DNA of 64,000 nt from Paenibacillus sp. UNC451MF (GCF_000686845.1 NZ_JMLS01000018.1:124001-188000); one strand, 5' to 3'; shown: positions 27,209 to 36,612, numbered from the stretch's first letter. Numbers and translations: made by a program. The notes: generated by a model from the letters alone, not told the origin.

Positions 27209-28156
27209 ATGCAATCGATACATTTAAACTACCCTATAGTCGAAGGCAAGGATACGTTGGCTATGACGCCGCAAGTACTAGCAATTGGGGAATTTGACGG
27301 TATTCATCTCGGCCATCAGGAAGTGATCAGACGAGCTCTGCAGACGGCAGAACGTATGCGCATTCCCGCATCGATCATGACCTTCCACCCACATCCCAAA
27401 GAGGTGCTGGGCCAGCAAAAGTATACTCAACTGCTCACCCCTACTGCACAAAAGGAGCAGGTGCTCTCCAAGATGGGGTTAGATAATAGCTATCTTGTAG
27501 CTTTTGACCCTAACTTTATGAAGGTGACACCTGAAGAGTTCGTTGAAAACATGCTGATCCCTATGAATGTCAATACGGTGATCGTAGGTTTTGATTTCAC
27601 CTTCGGCTTTCGAGGTGCAGGAACACCGGATACGTTATGCGAGCTTGCTGCAGGCCGCTTTGCTGTAGAGGTGATAAGGCCGTTTCAACTGAACGGTTGC
27701 AAGGTAAGCAGTACACTTGTTCGGGAGTATTTACAAAATGCTCAGCTAGAGGAAGCTAACCGCCTACTGGGGCGCCCTTACACCATTACAGGTACTGTTG
27801 TAACTGGAGATGGTAGAGGACGTACGATCGGGTTTCCAACGGCTAACATTGAAATGTCAGAGCCGTTCGTTATTCCCACACTTGGTGTCTATGCCGTGAG
27901 GGTGACATTGGATGGCGAAGTTTACAATGCAGTAATGAATGTTGGTAAGAAGCCTACCTTTGTTGAAGATTTGGAAAAGCCTACGTTGGAGGCGCATCTC
28001 TTTGATTTCTCTCGTATGATTTACGGGAGCGCACTCTCTGTAGAGTTTATTTCATTCCTTCGTCCTGAACGAAAATTCGGTTCCGTAGATGAGCTGATAA
28101 CCCAAATTCGTACGGATGCGGACAAAGCGCGCTCGCTTTTATCTGATAACGTTTAA
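27209..28156 (+). CDS. ribF: Bifunctional riboflavin kinase / FAD synthetase
   Basis: A 315-residue RibF converting riboflavin to FMN and FAD. The N-terminal adenylyltransferase has GEFDGIHLGHQEV near residue 23 and SSTLVREYL near residue 170. The C-terminal kinase domain begins near residue 185 (GTVVTGDGRGRTIGFPTANI). I prefer ATG 27209 because AGGTGA at 27195-27200 is 8 bases upstream; ATG 27191 has no good site. No FMN riboswitch is seen upstream. Confidence 0.93.
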   Translation: MQSIHLNYPIVEGKDTLAMTPQVLAIGEFDGIHLGHQEVIRRALQTAERMRIPASIMTFHPHPKEVLGQQKYTQLLTPTAQKEQVLSKMGLDNSYLVAFDPNFMKVTPEEFVENMLIPMNVNTVIVGFDFTFGFRGAGTPDTLCELAAGRFAVEVIRPFQLNGCKVSSTLVREYLQNAQLEEANRLLGRPYTITGTVVTGDGRGRTIGFPTANIEMSEPFVIPTLGVYAVRVTLDGEVYNAVMNVGKKPTFVEDLEKPTLEAHLFDFSRMIYGSALSVEFISFLRPERKFGSVDELITQIRTDADKARSLLSDNV

Positions 28157-28172
28157 TAAATCTTTTCTCTAT

Positions 28173-28202
28173 TTTACATTTATAGTACACCTGTGCTATA
28201 CT
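28173..28202 (+). promoter_or_regulatory. Sigma-A promoter for rpsO
   Basis: TTTACA (28173-28178), 18-base spacer, TATACT (28197-28202) with an extended TGC before the -10. It lies after ribF and about 115 bases before rpsO, leaving a leader of roughly 105 bases. Confidence 0.75.
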
Positions 28203-28208
28203 ATAAAA

Positions 28209-28315
28209 CGTTGTCGAACCAATATGGGTCCGGCATGAACCATGGCATGGAGAATCGACTACTCCGGCGCTCTCTGGGCCATAGGGGATATACAATTGAT
28301 GGAGGTGAACGAACA
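28209..28315 (+). promoter_or_regulatory. Structured rpsO leader (candidate S15-binding RNA)
   Basis: The leader can form several helices: GTCGA (28213-28217) with TCGAC (28255-28259); ATGG-type segments near 28224-28227 with CCAT at 28240-28243; and ATGGC (28242-28246) with GCCAT (28278-28282). These alternatives suggest a junction or switch. S15 autoregulation through leaders is known in several Firmicutes; assignment here is by position and folding by eye. Confidence 0.5.
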
Positions 28316-28585
28316 ATGGCATTGACACAAGAACGTAAGCAAGAATTGATCCAAACGCACAAAACTCATGAGTCCGATACAGGATCTCCTGAAGTGCAAA
28401 TCGCGATTCTGACTGAAAATATTGTGAACTTGACTGGCCATTTGAAAACGCACAAGAAGGATCACCATTCTCGTCGCGGTCTTTTGAAAATGGTAGGTCA
28501 ACGCCGTAAACTTTTAACTTATTTGAAAAACAAAGACGTTAAACGTTACAGCGCCCTTATCGAAAAGCTTGGTCTTCGTCGATAA
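28316..28585 (+). CDS. rpsO: 30S ribosomal protein S15
   Basis: An 89-residue S15, full length, beginning [20 protein letters not shown] and containing the SPEVQIA and [15 protein letters not shown] signatures. GGAGGTG at 28301-28307 precedes ATG 28316. S15 binds 16S rRNA early in 30S assembly. It has its own promoter and terminator and is followed by pnp, the conserved rpsO-pnp pair. Confidence 0.97.
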   Translation: MALTQERKQELIQTHKTHESDTGSPEVQIAILTENIVNLTGHLKTHKKDHHSRRGLLKMVGQRRKLLTYLKNKDVKRYSALIEKLGLRR

Positions 28586-28603
28586 TAGGATTGACTTCAA
28601 AGG

Positions 28604-28670
28604 AGCAACCTCGGTTGTCTGCTGTTCGGGTCCAGATTGGGCTTGGACAGCCGCAGCGCGGTTGCTTTTT
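28604..28670 (+). terminator. Large intrinsic terminator after rpsO
   Basis: AGCAACC (28604-28610) pairs with GGTTGCT (28660-28666) as the basal stem. An inner GTCCA/TGGAC helix lies within, and TTTTT follows. The large loop region is itself structured, so the hairpin is long. It separates rpsO from pnp. Confidence 0.75.
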
Positions 28671-28757
28671 CGTATGTTTCTTTTAGGTGAAGCGAGATTT
28701 ATTTCGAAAAAGAAGGAAATACTAGGCATTATGAAGAAGTGTTAGTAGAACCATTCA

Positions 28758-28839
28758 GCAGCGTGTAGGAAGAAAGTTTCTTGGTTAAACAGAAGCTATC
28801 GCTTACGTAGAAAGTTTCTTAGCAGAAACTCTTAGGAGG
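28758..28839 (+). repeat. Two 38-nt tandem hairpin units ending in the pnp ribosome site
   Basis: Unit 1 (28758-28795) and unit 2 (28796-28833) share AGAAAGTTTCTT at the same offset. Unit 1 forms a 7-bp stem (28775-28781 with 28791-28797, one wobble, 9-base loop). Unit 2 forms AGTTTCT/AGAAACT (28813-28819 with 28824-28830) around a TAGC tetraloop, directly followed by CTTAGGAGG. GCTTACG (28801-28807) stands 5 bases before the second stem. Period, spacing and junction match the dapG leader exactly. Confidence 0.75.
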
Positions 28840-28844
28840 ATTTT

Positions 28845-30947
28845 ATGGAAAAAAGAGTACAAATGGATTTGGGCGGACGTCCGTTCATTCTTGAAACCGG
28901 ACGTTTAGCCAAGCAAGCGAATGCTGCCGTAACCGCACGTTATGGGGATACAGTGGTGCTTTGTACGGTAACGGCTTCTGCCGAACCAAAGGATCTTGAT
29001 TTCTTTCCTTTGACCGTGAATTATGAGGAACGCCTGTATTCGGTTGGTAAAATTCCAGGAGGGTTCATTAAACGGGAGGGACGTCCTAGTGAAAAGGCGA
29101 TTCTTGCAAGCCGTTTGACAGACCGTCCGATTCGACCGTTATTCCCTGAAGGATTTCGTAACGATGTCCAAGTAGTCGCTATTGTTATGAGCGTGGATCA
29201 AGAATGCTCACCAGAGATTGCAGCGATGATTGGGGTTTCCGCAGCGCTGAGCATCTCTGACGTACCGTTCAACGGACCGGTAGGTGGAGTTATTGTAGGT
29301 CGTGTTAACGGACAATTCGTTATCAATCCGACTCTGGAACAAGCGGAGAAAAGCGACATTCATCTCGTTGTAGCTGGAACCAAAGACGCTATTATGATGG
29401 TTGAAGCAGGAGCCGATGAAGTACCAGAAGAAGTGATGCTGGAAGCGATCATGTTTGGTCATGATGAAATCCGCAAAATTGTAGCTATCCAAGAAGAATT
29501 AGTGCAAGTTGCCGGCAAGCCGAAGATGGAAGTCAAGTTACATAGTGTGGAAGAGAGTGTTAGCCGTGAAGTGCGCGCTTTCGCTCAAGAACGACTCGTT
29601 GAAGCGGTTAAAATTGCAGAGAAGCACGCAAGACAAGAAGCGATTGATGCGATCAATGCAGAAACCGTGGAACATTTTAACGTGCAATACGAGGAAACTC
29701 CTGAGAAGCTGAAGGATGTCAAGGAGACCTTGTACGACATCGTTAAGGAAGAAGTTCGTCGCCTGATTACTCATGATAAAGTAAGACCGGACGGACGTGG
29801 ATTAGATGAAATTCGTCCGATTGAGTGCGATATTAACCTGCTGCCGCGTACTCACGGTTCAGGATTGTTTACACGCGGCCAGACTCAAGCGTTAAGTATT
29901 TGTACTTTAGGCGCTCTTGGCGACGTACAAATTCTAGACGGTTTGGATTTGGAAGAAACCAAACGCTTCATGCACCATTACAATTTTCCTCCGTTCAGCG
30001 TAGGGGAAGCAAGACCGCTTCGTCCTCCAGGTCGTCGCGAGATTGGCCATGGTGCTTTGGGTGAGCGTGCTCTTGAGCCGATTATTCCATCAGAAACCGA
30101 TTTCCCGTATACCATTCGCCTTGTATCCGAAGTTTTGGAATCTAACGGTTCAACTTCGCAAGCAAGTATTTGTGCAAGCACATTGGCAATGATGGATGCA
30201 GGGGTACCTATTAAAGCGCCTGTTGCAGGTGTTGCTATGGGTCTGATTAAGGACGGGGAGCATTTCTCAATCTTAACGGATATCCAAGGTATGGAAGACC
30301 ACCTCGGTGATATGGACTTTAAAGTTGCAGGAACTGCAAGTGGGGTAACAGCGCTTCAAATGGATATTAAGATTGACGGTATTGATCGTGCGATTCTTAC
30401 GCAAGCATTGGAACAAGCCAAAAAAGGTCGCATGCACATCTTGGGCAAAATGCTAGAACGTATTCAACAGCCTAAGCCGCAATTGTCGCAGTATGCACCA
30501 AAAATTCTCACTATGCAAATCAACCCGGATAAAATCCGTGATGTTATCGGCGCTGGTGGTAAAATCATTAACAAAATTATTGAAGAAACCGGCGTGAAAA
30601 TCGATATCGAACAAGATGGCCGCGTATTTATCGCATCCTCCAATGAGCAGATGAATGATAAAGCACGTCAAATCATCGAAGGTATCGTGAAAGAAGTTGT
30701 AGTAGGAGAAACGTACCTGGGTACAGTTAAGCGCGTTGAGAAATTCGGTGCCTTCGTAGAAATTTTGCCTGGTAAAGAAGGTTTGGTACACATTTCCCAG
30801 CTTTCTACTGAGCGAGTGGCTAAGGTTGAGGACGTTGTAGCAGTTGGGGATACCATTACTGTGAAAGTGACCGAAATCGACCAGCAGGGCCGCGTGAATC
30901 TGTCTCGTAAAGCTGTATTGACAGCACAAGTGCCTGCCCAATCGTAA
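28845..30947 (+). CDS. pnp: Polynucleotide phosphorylase
   Basis: A 700-residue PNPase, the phosphorolytic 3'-5' exoribonuclease of the RNA degradosome. Two RNase PH domains (about 10-140 and 310-450, the second with [12 protein letters not shown]), a KH domain near residue 555 ([16 protein letters not shown]) and a C-terminal S1 domain (from about 620) are all present. AGGAGG is 5 bases before the ATG. It is preceded by the hairpin element, a plausible place for post-transcriptional control of this gene. Confidence 0.97.
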   Translation: MEKRVQMDLGGRPFILETGRLAKQANAAVTARYGDTVVLCTVTASAEPKDLDFFPLTVNYEERLYSVGKIPGGFIKREGRPSEKAILASRLTDRPIRPLFPEGFRNDVQVVAIVMSVDQECSPEIAAMIGVSAALSISDVPFNGPVGGVIVGRVNGQFVINPTLEQAEKSDIHLVVAGTKDAIMMVEAGADEVPEEVMLEAIMFGHDEIRKIVAIQEELVQVAGKPKMEVKLHSVEESVSREVRAFAQERLVEAVKIAEKHARQEAIDAINAETVEHFNVQYEETPEKLKDVKETLYDIVKEEVRRLITHDKVRPDGRGLDEIRPIECDINLLPRTHGSGLFTRGQTQALSICTLGALGDVQILDGLDLEETKRFMHHYNFPPFSVGEARPLRPPGRREIGHGALGERALEPIIPSETDFPYTIRLVSEVLESNGSTSQASICASTLAMMDAGVPIKAPVAGVAMGLIKDGEHFSILTDIQGMEDHLGDMDFKVAGTASGVTALQMDIKIDGIDRAILTQALEQAKKGRMHILGKMLERIQQPKPQLSQYAPKILTMQINPDKIRDVIGAGGKIINKIIEETGVKIDIEQDGRVFIASSNEQMNDKARQIIEGIVKEVVVGETYLGTVKRVEKFGAFVEILPGKEGLVHISQLSTERVAKVEDVVAVGDTITVKVTEIDQQGRVNLSRKAVLTAQVPAQS

Positions 30948-30973
30948 TGTACAGCTCATATAGCAAGAACGAT

Positions 30974-31006
30974 AAAGAGTCAGAGTCGTCTGTCTCTTTT
31001 TGTTTT
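30974..31006 (+). terminator. Intrinsic terminator after pnp
   Basis: AAAGAG (30974-30979) pairs with CTCTTT (30994-30999), with an inner CAG/CTG helix after one mismatch, and a T-rich tail (TTTTTGTTTT). It ends the pnp message. Confidence 0.7.
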
Positions 31007-31090
31007 GTCTGAAAACCTACTGATTCTGTCATAATCTTGTCCGCTGACGCATATGAATGGGACAAACGATCTAACGACAGGAGCAAGGTT

Positions 31091-32140
31091 ATGAAACGAG
31101 TTCAGGTGTTAGTATTGTCCGGACTATTTGCAGCTGTTTTCTTAGGTATACAGCAATCGGAGAACATACAGCTGTTTGTCCAGAATGCCAAGCTTAACGG
31201 TGAATTGAGTGCCGAAGCTATCCCTCATCATTGGGATATTTCATCAGTCGCAGCGTCTGTTTGGGGTGGAACAAGACAGCAGCAGGAGGACAAGCGTGAA
31301 CTGCTGGAGCAGAGATTACGCCAGGAAGCACAGAAACGATATATTGCGCCTATTAACGCTAAGGTAGACCGCGTCTGGAAAGCCATTCCTGGTTATAACG
31401 GTCTCGAGGTCGATATTGAGCAATCACTTGCATTAACAGAACAGCAGACAAATACGGACAATCTGAAAATAGTTACAAAAGAGATCAAACCAGCTATTGG
31501 ACTCGAACAGCTTGGGGCACAGCCCATCTATAAAGGAAATCCGAACAAGCCTATGGTATCGTTAATGATCAATGTTGCTTGGGGAAATGAGTATCTGGAC
31601 AAAATGCTGGATGTGCTGGAGAAGGAGAAGGTCCACGCAACGTTCTTTTTTGATGGGAGCTGGTTAAAAAATAATATCCCTACAGCACAGCGCATTAAAG
31701 AAAAAGGGCACGAAATGTCCAATCATGCGTATTCCCACAAAAACATGAGCGAGATATCCAATGCAAAGGCAGTCGAGGAGATAACAAAGACACAGGTGCT
31801 GCTTGAAAAAGAATTGGGTGTTCAAAACAAGCTGTTTGCTCCTCCATCCGGTGATTTTAACCAGGAAACTGTGAATATTGCTCATAGCTTAAAATTGCAA
31901 ACGATTCTTTGGACCTTAGATACTGTAGATTGGCAGAAGCCCGAGCCTATGACAATCGTTCGTAAAATAGCTACGAGAGTGGAGCCGGGGTCTTTAATAC
32001 TGATGCATCCTACCGCATCCTCGAGCAACGCGCTTCAACAAATGATTGAAGTGATCAAAAGCAAGGGGCTTGTTTTGGGGACGGTTAGCGAGTTAATTTC
32101 TTCGAATCGTGTTCCTGAAGTTGAGTCTGCTCAACAATAA
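31091..32140 (+). CDS. Polysaccharide deacetylase family protein (YlxY-like)
   Basis: A 349-residue exported protein: signal anchor at about residues 5-20, a linker with charged repeats, then a NodB homology domain (about 150-330). Motifs include FFFDGSWLKN, a zinc-type SNHAYSHKNM, and LMHPTASS near the end. I chose ATG 31091 with an AGGAGC site; ATG 31037 has none. In B. subtilis the ylxY gene holds the same place between pnp and mlpA. The first metal Asp is replaced (LMINVAWG instead of LTFDDG-like), so activity is uncertain. Confidence 0.85.
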   Translation: MKRVQVLVLSGLFAAVFLGIQQSENIQLFVQNAKLNGELSAEAIPHHWDISSVAASVWGGTRQQQEDKRELLEQRLRQEAQKRYIAPINAKVDRVWKAIPGYNGLEVDIEQSLALTEQQTNTDNLKIVTKEIKPAIGLEQLGAQPIYKGNPNKPMVSLMINVAWGNEYLDKMLDVLEKEKVHATFFFDGSWLKNNIPTAQRIKEKGHEMSNHAYSHKNMSEISNAKAVEEITKTQVLLEKELGVQNKLFAPPSGDFNQETVNIAHSLKLQTILWTLDTVDWQKPEPMTIVRKIATRVEPGSLILMHPTASSSNALQQMIEVIKSKGLVLGTVSELISSNRVPEVESAQQ

Positions 32141-32191
32141 TGGTAATATCATTAAGATACATTCAGAGAATTTCCGAGGAGGCTCCTTTCA

Positions 32192-33442
32192 TTGAATAAA
32201 TACGTATTGAACAATGGGCTGCGGGTCATCGTGGAACCAATTCCTACGTGCCGCTCCGTATCTTTCGGGATTTGGGTGAAGACAGGTTCGCGCAATGAGC
32301 AAGTGCAGAACAACGGAATCTCCCATTTTATCGAGCATATGCTGTTCAAAGGGACAGATCAATATTCCGCCAAAGATATTGCCGAAATTTTTGATGGCAT
32401 AGGCGGTAATGTAAATGCGTTTACTTCCAAAGAATATACATGCTATTACGCAAAGGTGCTTGACGAGCATTTACCTATTTCGGTTGAAGTTCTGGCTGAT
32501 ATGTTTTTCCGTTCTTCGTTCGACCCAGCTGAGCTGGAAAAAGAGAAAAATGTCATTTTCGAAGAAATATCCATGTACGAGGATACACCGGATGATATGG
32601 TTCATGATTTGATTGCAAAAGCTACCTTCGACGATCATTCCTTGGGTTATACCATTATTGGTACGGAAGAAAACCTTACAGCCATGGATTCGAATACACT
32701 TCGTCAATATATGAAGGAACAATACTCTATAGATCGTACGGTTATTGCTATCGCGGGTAATGTAGATGATAGCTTAATGACTTTAATAGAGAAGCATTTC
32801 GGGGAATTTCACAACAATGGGGTAGAACAAACCTTAGTTGCTCCTTCTTTTGCCGGAAATCTTATGTTTCACGAGAAAAAGTCCGAGCAGAATCACATTT
32901 GTCTCTCTATGCCAGGCTTGTCTGCAAAAGATGACCGGCTATACGCCATGGTATTATTGAATAATGCGATCGGTGGGGGAATGAGCTCTAGGCTGTTCCA
33001 AGAAATTCGCGAAAAAAGAGGCATGGCCTACTCTGTTTATTCTTATCATACTTCATACCAAGATGGCGGTATGTTTACGGTGTACACCGGCACGGCTCCA
33101 AAGCAGACAGCAGATGTTTTAAAAGTGACGATGGAAATTTTAAACGAGATCAAAGATAAAGGCCTGACTGCTGCCGAGTTGAAAAAAGGTAAAGAACAAA
33201 TGAAAGGCAGCTTGATTCTCAGCCTTGAAAGCACAAGCAGCCGGATGAATCGTTTGGGCAAAAACGAGCTGATGCTCGGTAAACATAATACGATGGATGA
33301 AATCATCGAACGAATCGAAAGCGTACAGCTTTCCGATATTCAGGATATGGCTCGTCATATGATGTCAGTACCATTTGCTCTTGCTATGGTCGGGCAAAAA
33401 GACGATGTTATCGACGGCTTCAGGAGGGATCAACTTGTATAA
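32192..33442 (+). CDS. mlpA: M16 family zinc peptidase (MlpA/PepR-like)
   Basis: A 416-residue insulinase-family peptidase. The inverted zinc motif H-F-I-E-H lies at residues 45-49, with the downstream Glu in the expected acidic stretch, so it should be active. The C-terminal half is the usual second M16 domain (GGGMSSRLFQEIREKRGMAY). The start is TTG with GAGGAGG 9 bases upstream. The B. subtilis gene at this place affects extracellular protease production. Its end overlaps dut by 8 bases. Confidence 0.92.
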   Translation: MNKYVLNNGLRVIVEPIPTCRSVSFGIWVKTGSRNEQVQNNGISHFIEHMLFKGTDQYSAKDIAEIFDGIGGNVNAFTSKEYTCYYAKVLDEHLPISVEVLADMFFRSSFDPAELEKEKNVIFEEISMYEDTPDDMVHDLIAKATFDDHSLGYTIIGTEENLTAMDSNTLRQYMKEQYSIDRTVIAIAGNVDDSLMTLIEKHFGEFHNNGVEQTLVAPSFAGNLMFHEKKSEQNHICLSMPGLSAKDDRLYAMVLLNNAIGGGMSSRLFQEIREKRGMAYSVYSYHTSYQDGGMFTVYTGTAPKQTADVLKVTMEILNEIKDKGLTAAELKKGKEQMKGSLILSLESTSSRMNRLGKNELMLGKHNTMDEIIERIESVQLSDIQDMARHMMSVPFALAMVGQKDDVIDGFRRDQLV

Positions 33443-33881
33443 CGTTCAAATCAAGCGCCTTCCGGGGACCGAGGATATTCAGCTTCCACAGAAGATGTCA
33501 TCTTTGGCGAGCGGTTTCGATCTGCATGCTGCTGTAAATGAACCCGTTACTTTGCAGCCCGGAGATCGGATGCTGATACCTACCGGATTTGCACTTGCTA
33601 TGCCGGATGAGCTAGAAGCACAAATTCGCCCACGAAGCGGGCTTGCATACAAGAATGGAATTACAACATTAAATTCACCGGGGACCATAGATGCCGACTA
33701 TCGAGGAGAAGTCAAAGTTCTTCTGATTAATCATGGTAGGGAGCCTTTTACGATAGAAAGAAACGAACGGATTGCTCAGATGGTATTCCAAGTCGTGCCT
33801 TCAGTCCAACTGAATGAGGTAGACGAACTGTCCGAGACGGTACGAGGTGCCGGAGGCTTCGGCCATACTGGAACCAAATAA
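33435..33881 (+). CDS. dut: dUTP diphosphatase
   Basis: A 148-residue trimeric dUTPase that removes dUTP and supplies dUMP for thymidylate. Motif 3 (GTIDADYRGEV) is near residue 77 and the glycine-rich motif 5 closes the chain (RGAGGFGHTG). I chose TTG 33435 because AGGAGGG at 33422-33428 is 6 bases upstream; the methionines further upstream lie inside mlpA. The 8-base overlap implies co-translation with mlpA. Confidence 0.94.
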   Translation: MYNVQIKRLPGTEDIQLPQKMSSLASGFDLHAAVNEPVTLQPGDRMLIPTGFALAMPDELEAQIRPRSGLAYKNGITTLNSPGTIDADYRGEVKVLLINHGREPFTIERNERIAQMVFQVVPSVQLNEVDELSETVRGAGGFGHTGTK

Positions 33882-33884
33882 AGC

Positions 33885-33917
33885 AAAACACCTTCCTGTT
33901 TAGGGAGGTGTTTTTTT
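33885..33917 (+). terminator. Intrinsic terminator after dut
   Basis: A stem of about 12 bp (AAAACACCT at 33885-33893 with AGGTGTTTT at 33906-33914, plus three inner pairs) and a run of seven T. It separates the dut unit from dpaA. Confidence 0.88.
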
Positions 33918-33944
33918 ATTGCTAGGCATCAACCTCATGTCTGT

Positions 33945-33973
33945 AACCCATCCATGGGCGACCGCATAAGATG
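33945..33973 (+). promoter_or_regulatory. Candidate sigma-K promoter for dpaA
   Basis: AACC at 33945-33948, a 16-base spacer and CATAAGATG at 33965-33973 match the sigma-K pattern (mACm, 16 bases, CATAnnnTA) with one mismatch. Dipicolinate synthase genes are mother-cell sigma-K genes in B. subtilis, which supports the call. Confidence 0.5.
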
Positions 33974-34009
33974 AGTTATCGAAAGCGACTTAGAAAGAGG
34001 TGAGATTGA

Positions 34010-34909
34010 ATGCTTACAGGAATTCAAGTGGCTCTCATCGGTGGCGATGCACGCCAGCTTGAAGTTATTCATAAATGCTCTGAGCTTGATGCTTCCATTG
34101 TGTTGATCGGTTTTGATAACCTGCAAAATCAATTTAGCGGGATCACCAAAACGGAGCTGAGCCCCGAAGCTCTTGAGGCAGTAGATGCAATCATACTACC
34201 AGCTGTAGGTACCGATGATCACGGAAATGTAGAAAGCATTTTTTCTACGTCTGAATTGCGGCTTACCGAAGAGCATTTCAAAGCTTTACCGAAGCATGCT
34301 AGGGTCTTTACAGGGATGGCAAAGCCATATCTGCGCAAGCTGTGCTCGCAGTTCTCCATTAGATTGGTCGAATTGTTCGATAGGGATGATGTTGCTATTT
34401 ACAACTCGATTCCAACAGCTGAGGGCGCCATAATGATGGCTATTCAGAACACCGATTTTACTATTCATGGCTCTAATTCCATGGTACTTGGGTTTGGCAG
34501 AACCGGGATCACGGTAGCGAGAACCTTGCAAGGTTTAGGGGCAAAAGTAAGAGTGGGAGTTAACAAGCCGGAGTACTATGCAAGGGCTTGGGAAATGGGC
34601 TTCATCCCTTTCTACACACAGGATTTGTATTCTCAGGTGGCGAATATTGACTTGCTTTTTAACACAATTCCGTCTATGATAATCACAGCACAGATTATTG
34701 CCAATATTCCACATCGTGCAGTGATCATTGACTTGGCCTCAAAGCCCGGCGGAACAGATTTTCGTTTTGCTGAGAAGCGGGGGATCAAGGCTTTGCTTGC
34801 GCCAGGACTCCCTGGAATTGTTGCGCCGAAAACAGCCGGTCGCATCATTGCCGACACCTTGAGCCGAATTATTCTTGAGGATGCAGGACAGAGGAGGAAT
34901 GTGGAATGA
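34010..34909 (+). CDS. dpaA: Dipicolinate synthase subunit A
   Basis: A 299-residue SpoVFA, which with DpaB makes dipicolinic acid from dihydrodipicolinate in the mother cell during sporulation. A nucleotide-binding fold appears in the second half (VLGFGRTGITVARTLQGLGA near residue 162) and PGLPGIVAPKTAG near the end is typical. AGAGGTGAG precedes the ATG. It overlaps dpaB by ATGA. Its presence is good evidence for endospore formation. Confidence 0.95.
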   Translation: MLTGIQVALIGGDARQLEVIHKCSELDASIVLIGFDNLQNQFSGITKTELSPEALEAVDAIILPAVGTDDHGNVESIFSTSELRLTEEHFKALPKHARVFTGMAKPYLRKLCSQFSIRLVELFDRDDVAIYNSIPTAEGAIMMAIQNTDFTIHGSNSMVLGFGRTGITVARTLQGLGAKVRVGVNKPEYYARAWEMGFIPFYTQDLYSQVANIDLLFNTIPSMIITAQIIANIPHRAVIIDLASKPGGTDFRFAEKRGIKALLAPGLPGIVAPKTAGRIIADTLSRIILEDAGQRRNVE

Positions 34910-35499
34910 ATTGGCAGGGAAAGACCGTAGGTTTTGCCTTAACAGGATCACACTGTACGTTTGCTGAAGTAATGCCGCAAATCCAACGATTTGTTGATGC
35001 CGGAGCCAAGGTGGTTCCGATCGTTTCGTTTACGATACTTACTACAGATACGCGCTTCGGTACGTCTGAGAACTGGCAGAAACAATTGAAAGAGATAACT
35101 GGGAACGAAATTATTGCTTCAATTGTGGATGCAGAACCGCTAGGTCCGTCTAAATTGCTGGATGTACTTGTCATTGCCCCCTGCACAGGGAATACGACTA
35201 GCAAGTTAGCTAATGCAATGACAGAAAGTCCTGTCTTGATGGCCGCGAAAGCGCAAATGCGCAATCATCGGCCTCTCGTTTTGGCTATATCCACCAATGA
35301 TGGTCTTGGTCTGAATGCTATGAATATCAGCAAGCTGCTGATAACCAAAAACATTTACTTTGTTCCGTTCGGTCAAGATGCTCCGACAGCTAAACCTAAT
35401 TCTCTCGTCGCTCGTATGGATCTAATTATGGAAACTTGCGAAGTCGCATTAGAGGGAAAACAGCTTCAGCCTATGGTTATTGAACGGTTCAATTACTAA
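34906..35499 (+). CDS. dpaB: Dipicolinate synthase subunit B
   Basis: A 197-residue flavoprotein-like SpoVFB, partner of DpaA. Features: VGFALTGSHCTFAEVMPQI at the N-terminus and VIAPCTGNTTSKLANAMTES near residue 86. It overlaps dpaA by 4 bases and is followed by asd 33 bases later, the B. subtilis order, placing dipicolinate synthesis beside the supply of its precursor. Confidence 0.95.
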   Translation: MNWQGKTVGFALTGSHCTFAEVMPQIQRFVDAGAKVVPIVSFTILTTDTRFGTSENWQKQLKEITGNEIIASIVDAEPLGPSKLLDVLVIAPCTGNTTSKLANAMTESPVLMAAKAQMRNHRPLVLAISTNDGLGLNAMNISKLLITKNIYFVPFGQDAPTAKPNSLVARMDLIMETCEVALEGKQLQPMVIERFNY

Positions 35500-35532
35500 T
35501 AATGATTTTTGCATAGGGGAGAGACAAACTAG

Positions 35533-36573
35533 ATGTCGAGTCAAAAATTATTCAACGTTGCGGTAGTTGGAGCAACAGGAGCAGTAGGAGAACAGATCAT
35601 TCGTTTGTTAGAAGAACGAAATTTCCCTATTCAAGAACTCAAGCTATTATCTTCGTCTCGTTCCGCTGGAACAAAATTGAACTTTAAGGGTCAAGAGGTT
35701 ACTGTTCAAGAAGCAACTCCAGATAGCTTTAAAGGAATTGATATCGCCCTGTTCAGTGCTGGGGGAAGTGTGAGTCTTGAATTGATTCCGGAAGCTATTA
35801 AACATGGAGTGGTTTGTATCGATAATACAAGCGCGTACCGTATGGATTCGGAAACTCCTCTGGTCGTACCAGAAGTTAATATTGATAAAATCAACGAACA
35901 CAAAGGGGTTATTGCTAACCCTAACTGCTCCACGATTCAAATGGTTGCAGCTCTTAAACCGTTGTACGATCGTTATGGCATTTCCCGTATCATAGTTTCC
36001 ACTTATCAAGCGGTTTCTGGTGCTGGAGCGCGAGCTATTGATGAAATGCTGCGTCAATCCAAAGAGGTTTTGGCTGGAAACCCAGTTGAACCGCAAATTT
36101 TGCCGGTGGGTGCATTGCCGGTTAAACATCAAATCGCATTTAATGCGATTCCGCAAATTGATAAGTTTACAGAAAATGGATTCACTTATGAAGAAATGAA
36201 AATGATCAACGAAACGAAAAAAATTATGGGCGATGAGTCGCTGGAAGTTACGGCTACTTGCGTACGCATTCCTGTAGTTTATGGACATTCTGAATCGGTT
36301 TATGTCGAATTGAAAGAAGATTTCGACATTGAGGAAGCAAAACAGCTGATCGCTGATGCTCCAGGAATCGTTCTTCAGGATAACCCAGCAGAACAACAAT
36401 ATCCTCTTGCTGCGGATGCTGCAGGAAAGCTAGAAACATTCGTTGGTCGTGTACGCCGCGATTTAAGCAATCCACGTGCCTTGAATATGTGGATCGTTTC
36501 CGACAATCTGCTAAAAGGCGCTGCATGGAATGCTGTGCAAATCGCAGAATATATCGCTATCGAGCAGAAGTAA
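35533..36573 (+). CDS. asd: Aspartate-semialdehyde dehydrogenase
   Basis: A 346-residue Asd that reduces aspartyl phosphate to the semialdehyde, a branch point for lysine, diaminopimelate, threonine and methionine. NADP fold VVGATGAVGEQIIRLL is near residue 11 and the active-site Cys132 in NPNCSTIQM is intact. A GGGGAGAG ribosome site precedes the ATG. The gene ends at a terminator, so dapG has a separate leader. Confidence 0.96.
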   Translation: MSSQKLFNVAVVGATGAVGEQIIRLLEERNFPIQELKLLSSSRSAGTKLNFKGQEVTVQEATPDSFKGIDIALFSAGGSVSLELIPEAIKHGVVCIDNTSAYRMDSETPLVVPEVNIDKINEHKGVIANPNCSTIQMVAALKPLYDRYGISRIIVSTYQAVSGAGARAIDEMLRQSKEVLAGNPVEPQILPVGALPVKHQIAFNAIPQIDKFTENGFTYEEMKMINETKKIMGDESLEVTATCVRIPVVYGHSESVYVELKEDFDIEEAKQLIADAPGIVLQDNPAEQQYPLAADAAGKLETFVGRVRRDLSNPRALNMWIVSDNLLKGAAWNAVQIAEYIAIEQK

Positions 36574-36579
36574 TAAAGC

Positions 36580-36612
36580 AGGCTTCCAAACGGAAGCCTA
36601 GCTTTTCTTTTA
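36580..36612 (+). terminator. Intrinsic terminator after asd
   Basis: AGGCTTCC (36580-36587) and GGAAGCCT (36592-36599) pair perfectly around AAAC, followed by AGCTTTTCTTTT. It splits the dpa-asd unit from dapG-dapA. Confidence 0.85.
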
